Assembly: GCA_963920575.1 (NCBI GenBank)
Contig: OY986969.1
Span: 13,656,615-13,720,614 of the forward strand
Source of the DNA: Narthecium ossifragum
Taxonomy: Eukaryota; Streptophyta; Magnoliopsida; Dioscoreales; Nartheciaceae
Direction: 5' to 3'
DNA: 64,000 bases
Below, in pieces: positions 49,123-61,700 of the stretch. The first letter of the stretch is position 1, and the number at the start of each line of letters is the position of its first letter. The notes beneath the pieces were generated by a model. That model searched no databases. It was not told the DNA's origin and was given only the letters and a program-made list of their open reading frames with translations. Position numbers and translations under genes: made by a program.

Positions 49123-50848
49123 TGTCATGCCCCACCCAATTAAAACCAAATTATCCCAAAAATTACTCAAACATTCGGCATGACCCTTGGGCACAGGTAC
49201 ATGATATCACAATTACAACCTATCAATAGATACAAAATCACACATCCTAAGACATTTCATCCAATATTTACAACGTAAATCACAATTCTGAGGACACCAT
49301 CACCCCATTTCATTCAATTACACATTTCACATACATATGAGTGTATAATCTTCCAATTACAACATAACAGGGCCACGAGACTACAATATACAAATTCTCC
49401 AAAATTTTCAACATATACAAAGCGACAAATATACAAATTGAGAGTTAAAATAGAGTACAAAATAAATTTGGGATACAACCCACATCTCTCCACCTACTAT
49501 AAAGCTAACTCTCAATCAATAAACACAAAATGACATCTCATCACTGTTGACCAATTCCCTGGGGTGTACTGGCTTCGGGCCTACCTCCTACACAACAAAC
49601 ACCCAAGGAAAATGAGCTCGAAAGCCTAGTAGGAGTCACCTAATGACAATCTAGGACACTGGTGTACACCAACCTATCCTAGTATACTGACCCTAGTATG
49701 GTCTGACTAATCTGGGTAAGTCTTACATGCACAGACGCCGCGTCCAACCGTCAATGCTCGCCCAGACCTCTATAGACTCTATACCGGTCTCAGTATACTA
49801 GTATAGGGATAACATCCTACACACCACCTATCCTAGTTTACTGATCCTAGTTTGGTCTGGCTAGTTTGGGTAATTCTTACATGCACAGACACCGCGTCCG
49901 ACCGTCAACACTCGCCCAGACCCCTATAGACTCTTACCGACCTCAGTATACTAGTATAGGTCCAACATCCTCAGTAATACATCCTCAATAATACATCCTC
50001 AATAACACATCCTAAATAACAAATCCTCAAGTCAAGTCAACGTCATCGATCGACATACAGAGATCAAAATCCATCCGTCAAGTCATCAACATAGCCCCTA
50101 GACTCTGACTAGTCTAGCTACAGGACCTGACTAGACCCAACCATAATCTCTGTCCTAAGACAAGCCTGACATTCCTAGCATGTATGCACAAACCAGATAA
50201 TCGTAATAAAAAAAAATATATAGTAATTCATATGTTCTCATAAATGCATACAATACAGGAATAATATAGCATAACATTCCATAACACAATTAAGTAAGTA
50301 GAGGGCTCAGCTAGCCCAACAGATCATAACATAGGATGCAACCATCATCACAAAGGTATAGCTACACAACATGGCATACAACACAACATTGCATCACATA
50401 TAAACATAACACATCAATCCAAGGAGGAGGTAACTTCTACCTCAAAAGAACAGTCAACATGTGATCACTAAGCCCAGGGGTCCACGTCACGCTCCGAACT
50501 CTGATGGCTGGTCACCCGATTGTCTAAAGCACAAGAACAAGGAAAGCTGTCAAGTAGAGCTCCAAACGCAGTTGAAACTATTAGAAACAGGTAGAGTTCG
50601 GAAAACAGGTCGAAACGATGCGAAGATCAATGAAATCGGATGTCGGTGCTCCGCAGGTCAGAGCGCGCGCAATGACTCTGCCCACGATTGGACTAGCCCC
50701 CCTCCCCAGCGTTTCCAAAGTGGCATCGCCGCTCAACCGTGTCGCGGCTGCAACTTGCCGCACCTGCAACGAAATCTGCCGCGCCTGCGGCGGAATCTGC
50801 CGCATCTGTGATGGAATCTGCCGCATCGACGGCGCATCTGCGACTGAC
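49123..50848 (-). mobile_element. LTR-like relic, reverse orientation, with internal tandem repeat
   Basis: It starts TGTCATGCCCCACCC, the complement of a common plant LTR end (GGGGCATGACA). A 154-bp unit is repeated (49,673-49,826 and 49,827 to about 49,975), each with CCTATCCTAGT, CATGCACAGAC and AGTATACTAGTATAGG. Short ACATCCTCAATAA repeats follow. About 50,770-50,840 holds AATCTGCCGC three times at 21-bp spacing. No right terminus is found before the LTR at 50,849. Confidence 0.5.
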
Positions 50849-52333
50849 CATGTTTGTGGTAATGGTTGTTTAGAACGGTTAGGTGAACCCGGAATCAAAA
50901 GATCCGGGCATGGGCTTATGTTTTAGCCCAAATCTAGCTTTCTGCACAAAAGGATTGATCTTCTCTTGCTAAGAAGATCGATCATTTGGTGCCAGAAAAT
51001 CTTTGCATCGTCATGATCCTTCATAGGTCGGTTCGTCCGTCTATAAAATGGACGCAACCTTCTTCTCTTTTCCTCTTTTGGAATCCGCCTTTCTTGAGCT
51101 CAGATCTGTCGAGATTTTGGAGGAGATTAAGTACGATCCTAGGCTCTGCAGCGTGGATTGAAGCTGCTCTAGTCTAGGTAGGGATGCCACCTACTTGTCT
51201 TTTCGATTTTTGTGAGTTTTGAGCTTGCCTGTGTTTTGTTTGAATAGATCTCGTTGCATGGTTGTTGGTTTTCGATGCAAGTACAAGTTTTGGACTCATG
51301 GTCCTTCGTACTACTAGGTCCCAGGGTTTTGTGGGATTTGGTAGCGTTTTCTGACGGTATTTTCCTTCTCTGGTTCGCCGAAGAACCCATGAAGATCGAT
51401 CTTCCTTGAAAAACGATCGATCATTCTTGGGACGTCATGGTTGGCCCGTGCATGATCGATCTTCTGGTGGAAGAAGATTGATTTTTTTGTGGGAGAAGAT
51501 CGATCCTTTGCTTGGCGGCATGGACGGGATCCCTGGTCACGAAAGTGATCGATCTTCCTGGAGGGAAGATCGATCCTTTTTGGCTTGACAGGGATGAAAC
51601 TCCCTGGTTGCTAAGAAGATCGATCCTTTCTTGGAAAGGATCGATCCTTTTGGTTGCAGGGAGGTATTTCCGTCGGCTTTTGCCCGCAGGGCTTCGTATG
51701 TGCGGTTTTCTTTACCGCTTTATAACATGGTACATACATTTGAGCATGTTAGCCCCATAATGAGGGGTAATGCTGAACCAGGAAAGTGATGACTCCCGGG
51801 GTGTGTAGATAGCATGTTGTATTGTTAGCGATATTTGCGGGGGTTGCTTCCCGTGACATGTCGTTCCTTGGCTTGAATTACCTTTTCACCACCCAGGCCG
51901 GTAGGGTGCCGAGCCTAGACCATGTTTATTATCGTCACATATGTTGCATGCTTATCTGTTTCCCTGCGAGTGTTCATAGCACGCATCCGATTGTGCATTA
52001 GTTGCATAAGGTTAGCGCATGGGCGATCTGTGGTATCACCGTCTCGAGGGCTTGGAAGCTCAAATTAGCCTTAGGACCGGGGCGGGGTAGCTTGGTTCAG
52101 TTTGAATGGTTGTGTTCAGTCGAATTCGATGATAGGCCTAGATGACTTGAACACTTGTTGATCGATGATTTAGAGGTCGTGTCGGCCTCAAGCGGGGTCT
52201 TGTGGTGTAGCCGGTATCCGATTTTCTTGTCTCTTGAGTAGAGGGTGTGCCTACTCAGTGGTGTTGTCTTCCCGCCTAGCAGTGCTGGTTTTCTGCTTGT
52301 GAGATGGCAGTGTTGGTTTCCTGCCTCACTGAG

Positions 52334-55300
52334 TGTGAGGACTTGTCCCTCTACTCCTGGGTCGACCGCTTGGGTCGAAGCCGTAGCTCGTTGTGGACCG
52401 CAATGGAAATTTGGAAAATTACGCCTTAACGGTTTGTTTCACACCCGCGTGTGCACACACTGACCGTGTTTGTGATAATGTCTGTTTAAAACGGTTAGGT
52501 GGACCCGGGATCGAAAGATCCGGGCTTGGGCTAGCGTTCTAGCTCAAGTCTAGCTTTCTGCACCCAGATGATCGATCATCCCTTGCTAGGAGGATCGATC
52601 ATTTGGTGAATGATCGATCATCCATTCCTAGAAGGATCGATCATTTGATGTCAGGGAGTTGCGATCGTCATGAAGGATCGATCATTCCTCCTTGAATGAT
52701 TGATCATTCATAGTTAGTTAGTTTGTCTATAAAACGGACGCGACTTTCTTCTTTCAATCCTTTTGAAATCCGCCGTCCATGAGCTTAAAGCTGGCTGGAT
52801 TTGGAAGAGATTGAAGGTGATCGTTGGCTTGGCAGCTGGGATTGAAGTTGCGCTAGTCTAGGTAGGGATCCTACCTGCTTTCTTTCCGGTTTTGTGAGGT
52901 TTGAGCTTTGTTGTGCTTGGTTTGAGTAGATCTTGTTGTATGCTTATTGGTTTGTAGCATGCGTACCGGTTTTGGACTCGTGGTCCTTCGTACTATCAGA
53001 TCCCAAGGTTTTGTGGGATTTGGTAGAGTTTTTCGACGGTATTTCTTGCCGTCTGGTGGCCGGAGAACCCATCAGGATCGATCATTCTGGAGGAATGATC
53101 GATCATCCTGGTTTGGTCAAGCTTAGCCCGAGAAGGATCGATCATCTGGTGATGATGATCGATCATTCCTGGGCTTGCATGGACGAGGTCCTTGGTCACG
53201 TAGGTGATCGATCTTCCTGGAGGGAAGATCGATCCTTTGGCTTGAAGATCGATCGGAAGATCGATCCTTTGTAGCTTAACAAGGATTGAGTCTTCCCTTC
53301 ACGAGGGTGATCGATCATCCCCCCTGGAGATGATCGATCCATCGTGTCACAAGGAGGTGCTTTCAATGGTTTTGCCTACGGGGGCTTCGCCTATGCGTTT
53401 TTCTCTACAGCTTTATAAACTAGTACATATCCTTGAGTATGTTAGCCCCATAATGAGGGGTAGTGGTGAACCGGGAGTGTCGCGCCCCGACCCGCGAAAG
53501 CCCAACCGGGCCGGGCGACGCGAACCGGAACCTAACCAACGCGGAAAAAAAGAACGGCGAGGGTCCCCTCTAACCTATTGGTCTCCCTAGCAATTCACCA
53601 AAACACCCTCAAGAAAAATACAATATTATATTCAAGCCTCGAACCACAGATTTAAAACTCAAGTGTATTTATATACAAATCCTCGGAGAGGGGAAGATTC
53701 AAAGTACAACATCACTCCCGTAGGAGACTATCTAACCTAGGATAAAAACTGTAAAGGAGCATCACCTCTCAAAGCCACCAGGCGCCGCCGCACCGCCGAC
53801 TAACTGCCCGGTAGGGGCCACAGAAGAGGTACTGCCGCCTGCACCTGCAAAACGCAGCCCGGGTAGGAGTGAGCACTAAGCTCAGTAGGGATCTACACTA
53901 CGTCACACAGAAGGAAGAGGGAAACGCAACAGTGTCGCCCTCAAGTGGAATCTGGGTGTATACAGGGGTCCCATAACCCCACCGCGTGTCCCTGGTGCCC
54001 AGGAGTAGTACACAGTAAGCTCAACAAACACTGCTGACTCACATGCAGGTAACCGGCACTGCAGGCCGGAAATGGCACCGCTGAGGGGGCCGTTTCCACC
54101 ACTCAAGAGTCGACACAGTGGAACACCGGCTACACCTCAGCCTCCGACTCGAGGCCGACACGACCTCTACAATCATCAAGAAACCAGTGTACCAGTCATC
54201 TAAGCCTATCATGAAATCGACTGGACACCACAATTCAAACTGGGTCCAAACTACCCAACCCCCGTCCTAGGGCTAAGTCCGAGCTTCCAGCCTCGGGACG
54301 GCGACCCAAGGATCACCCACGCCCTAACCAATGCAACTAATGCACACAACAACAATGCATGCTATGACATACACAGATAATAGGAAAGGCATGCAACAGT
54401 ATGTCAAGCATCATTTAAGTCTACTGGATCGCTGCAGCGGTACCATCAACCGCTGCCAGCCGATCCGCAGCGGGTCCCGGCATTACGACGGTACCGCGAC
54501 CGTCAACCACGGACTCTTGCAACGGGAAGCAACCCCGAAAACGATGATGAACAAAACACAATATAATATTATATTCCGAAATATAATATTATATTCAAAA
54601 ACACCCAAAGCCTCTACTTAGGGGCTAATTGATCCCGTCGATCCGACGCCCAAATGACGTCGGATTCAAGATCCAATTTAGCCACCTGTAGGTGTATAAA
54701 GCATGATCAATATATCCAAAATTCATCATCATCCAACGGTTGGATTAACGGGAAAACGCTAATCAAAATCGTTAATCAAACTAACTTACCCATTAATTGC
54801 TGCAACGCAGCCCTTCAGTAAACAATTCATAAGCAATCGTACATAAATCCGAAAAATACGAAACAAGATGGAATGGAAAGCTAACGAGTAGTTCTACAAC
54901 TCTTATGTTTATGAAAAGCCAAGATCATGTACTCGCCGGCCGGAAAACTCGCCGTAAGCCGGCTGTTTCTCAAGAACAGCAGAAAACCAGAAATCCGAGA
55001 CTAATCATACATAAAACCTACTCAAATCTCAACTGATTAACTTGAAACTTAAATCAGTTATTCTACAAGGCATAAGGAATCCAACAAAGCAAGGATCAAC
55101 AAGATCCAACGGCTAGATCTCAAGAAAACCCGAAATGAACATAGTAGGTATAACCCTACCTAGCTGCGCTTTCCTCGGCTGATTCCCCGCAATTTGATCG
55201 CCAACAAGCTGCCAAATCACACCAGGAGCCTTCCTCTCGTTGTCACGAATCCAACGAGCCAAAGAACACCCAATTTGGTGGCCGAAGGAGGGAGAACGGA

Positions 55301-57027
55301 GGGAAAGAAGCTCGCCGGCGGTAAAGGGAAGAAACAGAGCACCGCGGGAAAGAGAGAAGGAAGGAAGGAGAAGAGAAGGAGAAGGGAGGAAGAGGAGGGG
55401 AAGAAAAGAGGGGAAAGGGGGAAGGGAAAGCCGGGAAAGAGGGGAAAAAAAGCTGAGGGAAAGGGAGGGGAAGTCTTCCTTCCCTGACAGGGGAGAGCGA
55501 CGGCCGACGGCCGTCCTCGCGAAAGAGAAAACCCACCGACTCGAGCATGATCGATCTCCAAGGCATGTGAGATCGATCTCCTTTGCAATCGAGATCGATC
55601 TCCTTGAAATCCAGATCGATCTTCCTTGCAAAAATCCTGATCGATCTCCCTAGCCATGCAGATCGATCTCCTTTACTCAGAAAGGCAAACTTGGGCTAAA
55701 ACACAAGACCAAGCTCAGATCTTCCGATCTCGGGCTCACCTAGCCATTCTAAACAAACACGAACACAGACAAGGCCAGTGTGTGCACGCGCGGGTGTGAA
55801 ACAAACCAACAAGGCGCAATTTACCAAATTGCCCTTGCGGTCTACAGCGAGCCACAGGGGTAGAGGGGCAGGTCCTCACAGGGAGAGTTACGACTCCCGG
55901 GATGTTAGATAGCATGTTGTACTGCTAGTCTTGTTTGTCGGGGTTGCTTCCCGTAACAGGCAGTTGGTGGGGCTACCAATACAGCAGCTCCTTGGCCTGT
56001 TTTACTGCTCACCACCCCGGGCCGACTGGGTGCCGAGCCCAGTTTTTGTTTATTTAATCGTCACATATGTTGCAAGCTTATCTGCTTTCCTGCGCATGAT
56101 CATAGCATGCATTCTAGTTGTGCATTAGTTGCATAAGCTTAGGGCGTGAGCGATTTGTGGGTCGCTGTCCCGAGGCTTGGAAGCTCAGACTTAGCCCTAG
56201 AACCGGGGATGGGTAGCTTGGTCCAGGTTTGAATGGTGGTGTTCAGTCGACTTCAATGGTAGGCCTAGATGACTTGAACACCTGTTGATTGATGATTGTT
56301 AGGTCGTATCGGCCTCGAGCCGGGTTCTGCGGTGTAGCCGATGTCCAATTGTGACGACTCTTGAGTAGAGGGTATGCCTACTCAGCGGTGCCATTCCCTG
56401 CCATCAGTGCCGGTTTTCTGCTTGTGAGTCAGCAGTGTGGTTTCCTACTTACTGAGCGTGACCCATCATGTGACCAGTTCTTCTAGAAGATCATGATCAT
56501 GGACCTCAGGGACACGCGGTGGGGTTATGGGGCCCATGTATACACCTAGGCCTTGCTGGGGGGCGACACTGTTGTGTTTCCCTCTTCCTTCTGTGTGTCG
56601 TAGTGCAGTTTCCCTGCTGAGCTTAATGCTCATTCCTACCCAGGCTGCGTTTTGCAGGTGCAGGCGTTAGCTCCTCTTTGGTGGCCCCTACCGGGCAGTT
56701 GGTCGGCGGTGCGGCGGCGCCTAGCGGAGTCTGAGGAGTAGTGATCTGTCCTTCCAGAACTCTAGTATAGTTAGCCTCCTACGAGAGAGTTTAAATGTTT
56801 GTACTTCATCTTTCCCTCTTCGAGGTTTTGTATATTTTATTTGGGATTTGTAATCTTCAGTTTGAGGTTTCTATAAATTATAGTTTTGCTAATTGAGGGT
56901 GTTTTGATTAATTGCTTATGGTAACCTATAGGTTAGAGGGAACATTTGCCAAAAATTTTCCGCAATTTGTTAGGTTCTGGTTCACGTCGTTCGGCCCGGT
57001 TGGGCATTCGCGGGTCGGGGCGCGACA
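52334..57027 (+). mobile_element. T3 solo LTR, TSD CTGAG, with a nested solo LTR
   Basis: It starts TGTGAGGACTTG and ends GGGTCGGGGCGCGACA, flanked by CTGAG at 52,329-52,333 and 57,028-57,032. It is interrupted by 53,478-55,885. TATAAAAC is near 52,732. Paired TGATCGATCA boxes fill 52,565-53,345 on both sides of the TATA box. Net length is about 2.3 kb. Confidence 0.9.
53478..55880 (-). mobile_element. T1 solo LTR, TSD GGGAG
   Basis: It starts TGTCGCGCCCCGACCC, ends GGCAGGTCCTCACA, and is flanked by GGGAG (53,473-53,477 and 55,881-55,885). At 2,403 bp it is close to the LTRs of the full-length element. Six GATCGATC boxes lie at 55,548-55,672 and a GA-rich tract at 55,290-55,480. Confidence 0.93.
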
Positions 57028-57032
57028 CTGAG

Positions 57033-59531
57033 TGTGAGGACCTGTCCCTCTACCCCTGTGGCTCGCTGTAGACCGCAAGGGCAATTTGGTAAATTGCGCC
57101 TTGTTGGTTTGTTTCACACCCGCGTGTGCACACACTGACCTTGTCTGTGTTCGTGTTTGTTTAGAATGGCTAGGTGAACCCAAAATCGGAAGATCTGAGC
57201 TTGGGCTTGTGTTTTAGCCCAAGTTTGCCTTTCTGAGTAAAGGAGATCGATCTGAATGGCTAGGGAGATCGATCTGGATTGCAAAGGAGATCGATCTGGA
57301 TTTCAAGGAGATCGATTTGGATTGCAAAGGAGATCGATCTCACATGCCTTGGAGATCGATCAGGCTCGAGTCGGTGTTTTCTTTCTCTTTCGCGAGGACG
57401 GCCGTCGGCCGTCGCTCTCCCCTGTCAGAGAGGGAAGACTTCCCCTCCCTTTCCCCCAGCTTTTCCCCATTTTCCCCGGCTTTCCCCAGGCTTTTCCATC
57501 CTTTTCTTTCCTTTCCTTCTCTTCTCTTCTTCTTCCTTCCTTCTCTCTTTCCCGCGGTGCTCTGTTTCTTCCCTTTACCGCCGGCGAACTTCTTCTCCTC
57601 CGTTCTCCCTCCCCCGACCATCTTTTCCGGCTCTGTTTCTTCCCTTTACCGCCGGCGAACTTCTTCTCCTCCGTTCTCCCTCCCCCGACCATCTTTTCCG
57701 GCGTTCTAAGACTCGTTGGATTCGTGACAACGAGAGGAAAATCCCTGAAGTGGTTTGGAGGCTTGTTGGTGATCAAATCGCGGGGAATCAGCCGAGGAAA
57801 GCGCAGCTAGGTAGGGTTATACCTACTGATGTTGTTTTCTGGTGTTCTTGAGATCTAGCCGTTGGATCTTGTTGATCCTTGATTTGTTAGATTCCTTATA
57901 CCTGTTAGAATTACTGATTTAAGTTTCATGTTAATCAGTTGAGATTTGAGTAGGTTTTATGGATGATTAGTCTCGAATTTCTGGTTTTCTGCTGTTCTTG
58001 AGAAACAGCCAGCTTGCGGTGAGTTTTTCGGCCGGCGAGTACATGATCATGGTTTTTCATAAACATAAGAGTTGTAGAGATATTCGTTAGGTTTCCATTC
58101 CATCTTGTTTCGTAATTTTCCGATGTTTCTACGATTTCTTATGAATTGTTTGCTGAAGGGCTGCGTTGCAGCAATTAATGGGTAAGTTAGTTTGATTAAC
58201 GATTTTGATTAGCGCTTTCCCGTTAATCCAACCGTTGGATGATTATGAATTTTGGATATGTTGATCCTGGTATATACACCTACTGGTGGGTAAGTTAGAT
58301 CTTAAATCTGATGTCGTTTGGGCATCGGATCGATGGGATCAATTAGCCCCTAAGTAGAGGCTTTGGGTGTTTTTGAATATAATTTTATATTTCGGAATAT
58401 AATATTATATTGTGTTTTGTTCATCATCGTTTTCGGGGTTGCTTCCCGTTGCAGGAGTCCGCGGGTGACGGTCGCGGTACCGTCGTAATGCCGGGACCCG
58501 CTGCGGATCGGCTGGCAGCGGTTGGTAGTACCGCTGCAGCGATCCAGTAGACTTATATGATGCTTGACATACTGTTGCATGCCTTTCTTATTATATGTGT
58601 ATGTCATAACATGCATTGTTGTTGTGTGCATTAGTTGCATTGGTTAGGGCGTGGGTGATCTTTGGGTCGCCATCCCGAGGCTGGAAGCTCGGACTTAGCC
58701 CTAGGACCGGGGTTGGGTTGTTTGGACCCGGTTTGAATTGTGATGTCCAGTCGATTCGATGATAGGCTTAGATGACTGGTACACTTGTGGCTTGATGATT
58801 GTAGAGGTCGTGTCGGGCTCGAGTCGGATCTGAGGTGTAGCCGGTGTCCGGCTTTTCTTAAAACTCTTGAGTAGAGGATTTGCCTACTCAGTGGTGTCTC
58901 TTCCCACCAAACAGTATTCAGTGTCCTGTTGAGAGTCAGCAGTGTTGTTTCCTGCTACTGAGTGTGACCCGACATGTGACCAGCCCGGCTGGAAGATCAT
59001 GATCGGGGCCTCAGGGACACGCGGTAGGGTTATGGGACCCCTGTATACACCTAGGTCCTACTTGAGGGCGACACTGTTGCGTTTCCCTCTTCTTTCTGTG
59101 CGTCGTAGTGTAGATCCCTACTGAGCTTAGTGCTCACACCTACCCGGGCTGCGTTTTGCAGGTGCCGGCGTCAGTTCTTCCTCTGTGGCCCCTACCGGGC
59201 AGTTGGACGGAGGTGCGGCGGCGCCTGATGGCTTTTGAGAGGTGGCGATATTTACTGCTTTTACCCTTAGGTTAGTTAGTCTCCTACGGGAGTGATGTGT
59301 ACTTTTTGGATCTTCCCCTCTCCGAGGATTTGTATATTAAATCTTTTTGAGTTCTTAAATCTGTGGTTCGAGACTTCAATATAATATTGTCTTTTAATTG
59401 AGGGTGCTTTTGGTGAATTGTTAGGGAGACCAATAGGTTAGAGGGAACCCTCGCCGTTCTTTTTCCGCGTTGGTTAGGTTCCGGTTCGCGTCGCCCGGCC
59501 CGGTTGGGCTTTCGCGGGTCGGGGCGCGACA
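57033..59531 (+). mobile_element. T1 solo LTR, TSD CTGAG
   Basis: It starts TGTGAGGACCTG, ends GGGTCGGGGCGCGACA, and is flanked by CTGAG (57,028-57,032 and 59,532-59,536). The left duplication is shared with the neighbouring LTR. At 2,499 bp its leader is long, partly because of a 71-bp tandem duplication (57,559-57,700). GATCGATC boxes at 57,245-57,362 are in direct rather than hairpin arrangement. Confidence 0.93.
57559..57700 (+). repeat. 71-bp tandem duplication in a T1 LTR leader
   Basis: The pyrimidine-rich unit starting GCTCTGTTTCTTCCCTTTAC occurs twice with no visible difference (57,559-57,629, 57,630-57,700). The other T1 copies have it once, so the duplication arose in this copy. 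Confidence 0.9.
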
Positions 59532-60064
59532 CTGAGGGTGGCCCAGTATGTGACCAGCTCGGCTGGAAGACCATGATTGAGGCCCCTCAGAGACACGCAG
59601 TGGAGTTATGGGGCCCATGTGTACACCCAGGCCTTGCTAGAGGGCAATACTGTTGCGTTTCCCTCTTCCTTTTGTGAGTTGTAATCTAGTTTCCCTGCTG
59701 AGCTTAGTTGCTCATTCCTACCCGAACTGCGTTTTACAGGTGCAGGTGTTAGCTCCTCTTCGATGGCCCCTACCGGGCAGTTGGTTGGCGACGCCTGGCG
59801 GAGTTTGAGAAGCGGTGATCTTTCTTTCTTCAGAACCCTTGTATAGTTAGCCTCCTAGAGGTTTTGTAGACTTGTATCACTTTGGATTTGTAATCTTTAA
59901 TCTTGAGGTTTCTGTTAATTTAGAATTGTTAATTGAGGGTGTTTGATGAATGCTTAGGGAAACCAGTAGACTATAGGGAACCCTTGCCAAAAATTGTCAC
60001 AATTAGTTAGGTTCCGGTTCGCGTCCCCCGGCCCGGTTGGGCTTTTGCGGGTCGGGGCGCGACA

Positions 60065-61700
60065 GACGTCTTCTTTCTTACGAACACCTCTGTCTCCGGT
60101 GAGGACTATTCTGGGTTTCTGAAGAAGAAAACATCTCGTGGTGGTATGACCTGTCTTTCCGACTATCTAAATGCCTGGAATGCCTACTCCCATTATTGCA
60201 AGGACGAGAAGAGAGAATCGGGTGCAATGACCCGTCAGGAGTTGATAGCCTTTTTCAACTACTGGTTGAATAAGTTTTTGGCCTGCAATTGTTCCACCAA
60301 GATGATGAAATCTTGGTTACCCTTGGTCGAACACCTCACCAAATCGAACCAACCAATACCTTTTGCTCCCCTTCTACTTGGTCTGGCATACAGATGTCTA
60401 GGAGAGGCGTTTTGGCATCGTTTCAAGAGGGAGTACTCTGGTCCCATGTGGCTAGTGCAACTATGGACCCATGCTTACTTCCCAAGACAGTCGAGTTTGA
60501 CAGCAGAGGCGAAGAATTTCTTGACTACCCATACAACACAGGGTTTCCTATGATGTTCCCTCGCTTCTAGGGCTCATCCCATCAATTTTCCTTTTGCGAC
60601 CATTTTCGAAGGAGTATCGACATCCGACCCTCAGCGCCGGTGGATGGCATGGGATGTCGTCGGCTTCTGACGTACTAATCAACTCCGGGAATTCCGTGCC
60701 AACCTGGATTTTTGGAGGGATGAAGTCCGTCCCAACCTGGATTTTTGGAGGGATGTATGTATCCCTCGGGACCTGGTTGTGTTAGATACCAACTTGTACT
60801 TAGAACCCTATTCCCCCAGTTTGGTCACTCGGCAGTTCGAACTCACTCAACTCCTGTCGATATCGTTCTTCACGAACTAGTGGCGTATGTCCAATCGATG
60901 CAAGGTGTAGGGGGCTGATGTCGTCGAGGCACATCGGCGGTACCTAGCGGCTGTGGTGGAGATCTGCTTCCCTGATGACGTCGACCATCGAGCTCAATGT
61001 TCATAGACCTTCTTGCAATGGTGGGAATCATTCAGGACTCATCTCGAGGCATTAATTAGTGGGCTATATCCTCATCCGGTTGCATTATATCCAGGCCATG
61101 GGGTTCGTAGTGAGTTCAATGCCCGTTCCTTGTTTATGTTGATTTGTGTTATTTGGCATAATCATTCTGTGTTAGGGCCTCGAACGGGTTGTTGTCATGA
61201 GGACGACAGTGATGACGAGGGCGATGAGTCTCATTCACCCAAAGGGGAGAAAGGGAAAGCACCCACCAGTTAGTTTTCCTTAGTTTATCTTTTGTCCTCG
61301 ACTTCCACGTTCCCCTGTCTCATCGTACTCCCTTGAACTCAGCTCCGAAGTGGAGGACAGGTGAAGATGATGACGATGATGATGATCAGCTACCGATCCA
61401 GACTCAGAGAAAATCTCTCGCCAAGGATTCCTTGGGTGGGGGCAACTCCAAAGGCACCCTGTGGTTGGTCCCAGGCCTGCTCCTGTGTCCGCTCCTCAAG
61501 AGGAGGTTGGCCAGCCAATGGAGGCCTCGAGAGCCTCTGCGGTCGAATAGAGGTACGATGACCAGCCGCTCCGGCCACGACGGAGGTTATTTGCGAGGGC
61601 CTTTTCGAGTGAGGGCCAATAACGCGCTCGCAAAGACTGAGTTTTTGTACATGACGGTCGATGTCACGGACGATGCATGGATCGATCGCCAGCAATGTGC
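60065..61700 (+). pseudogene. Pseudogene with plant mobile domain (PMD)
   Basis: The open frame 60,065-60,553 encodes FNYWLNKFLACNCSTKMMKS, PFAPLLLGLAYRCLGEAFWH and SGPMWLVQLWTHAYFP. This pattern is typical of the aminotransferase-like plant mobile domain found in MAIN/MAIL proteins and in many plant transposons. Further domain pieces follow in shifting frames with stops: FATIFEGVSTSDPQRRWMAW, then YSPSLVTRQFELTQLLS, then a piece from 61,013 with QWWESFRTHLEALISG. An acidic DDDDDDD stretch lies near 61,360. A 33-bp in-frame tandem duplication (60,694-60,759) repeats VPTWIFGGMKS. Its 5' part was lost or displaced at the LTR border. A transposon origin is more likely than a cellular gene. Confidence 0.65.

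Larger units (their letters stand above)
50849..60064 (+). mobile_element. T3 LTR, 5'-truncated, host of the second nest
   Basis: The left part is 50,849-52,333 and the right part 59,537-60,064, ending GGTCGGGGCGCGACA. The first ~130 bp of the LTR are missing. TATAAAAT is near 51,041, followed by the leader. GATCGATC boxes lie at 50,955-51,650, partly after the leader. The right border abuts plant-mobile-domain coding sequence in frame. It is interrupted by two LTRs inserted at CTGAG. Confidence 0.8.

Noticed and set aside
55194..55657. Long open frames on both strands in GA-rich tracts (also 13,296-13,490, 26,202-26,633, 39,386-39,779, 57,256-57,851)
   Set aside because: They are low-complexity Lys/Glu/Arg or Ser/Phe/Leu strings in LTR leaders, open in several frames at once, and not conserved as protein between LTR copies.
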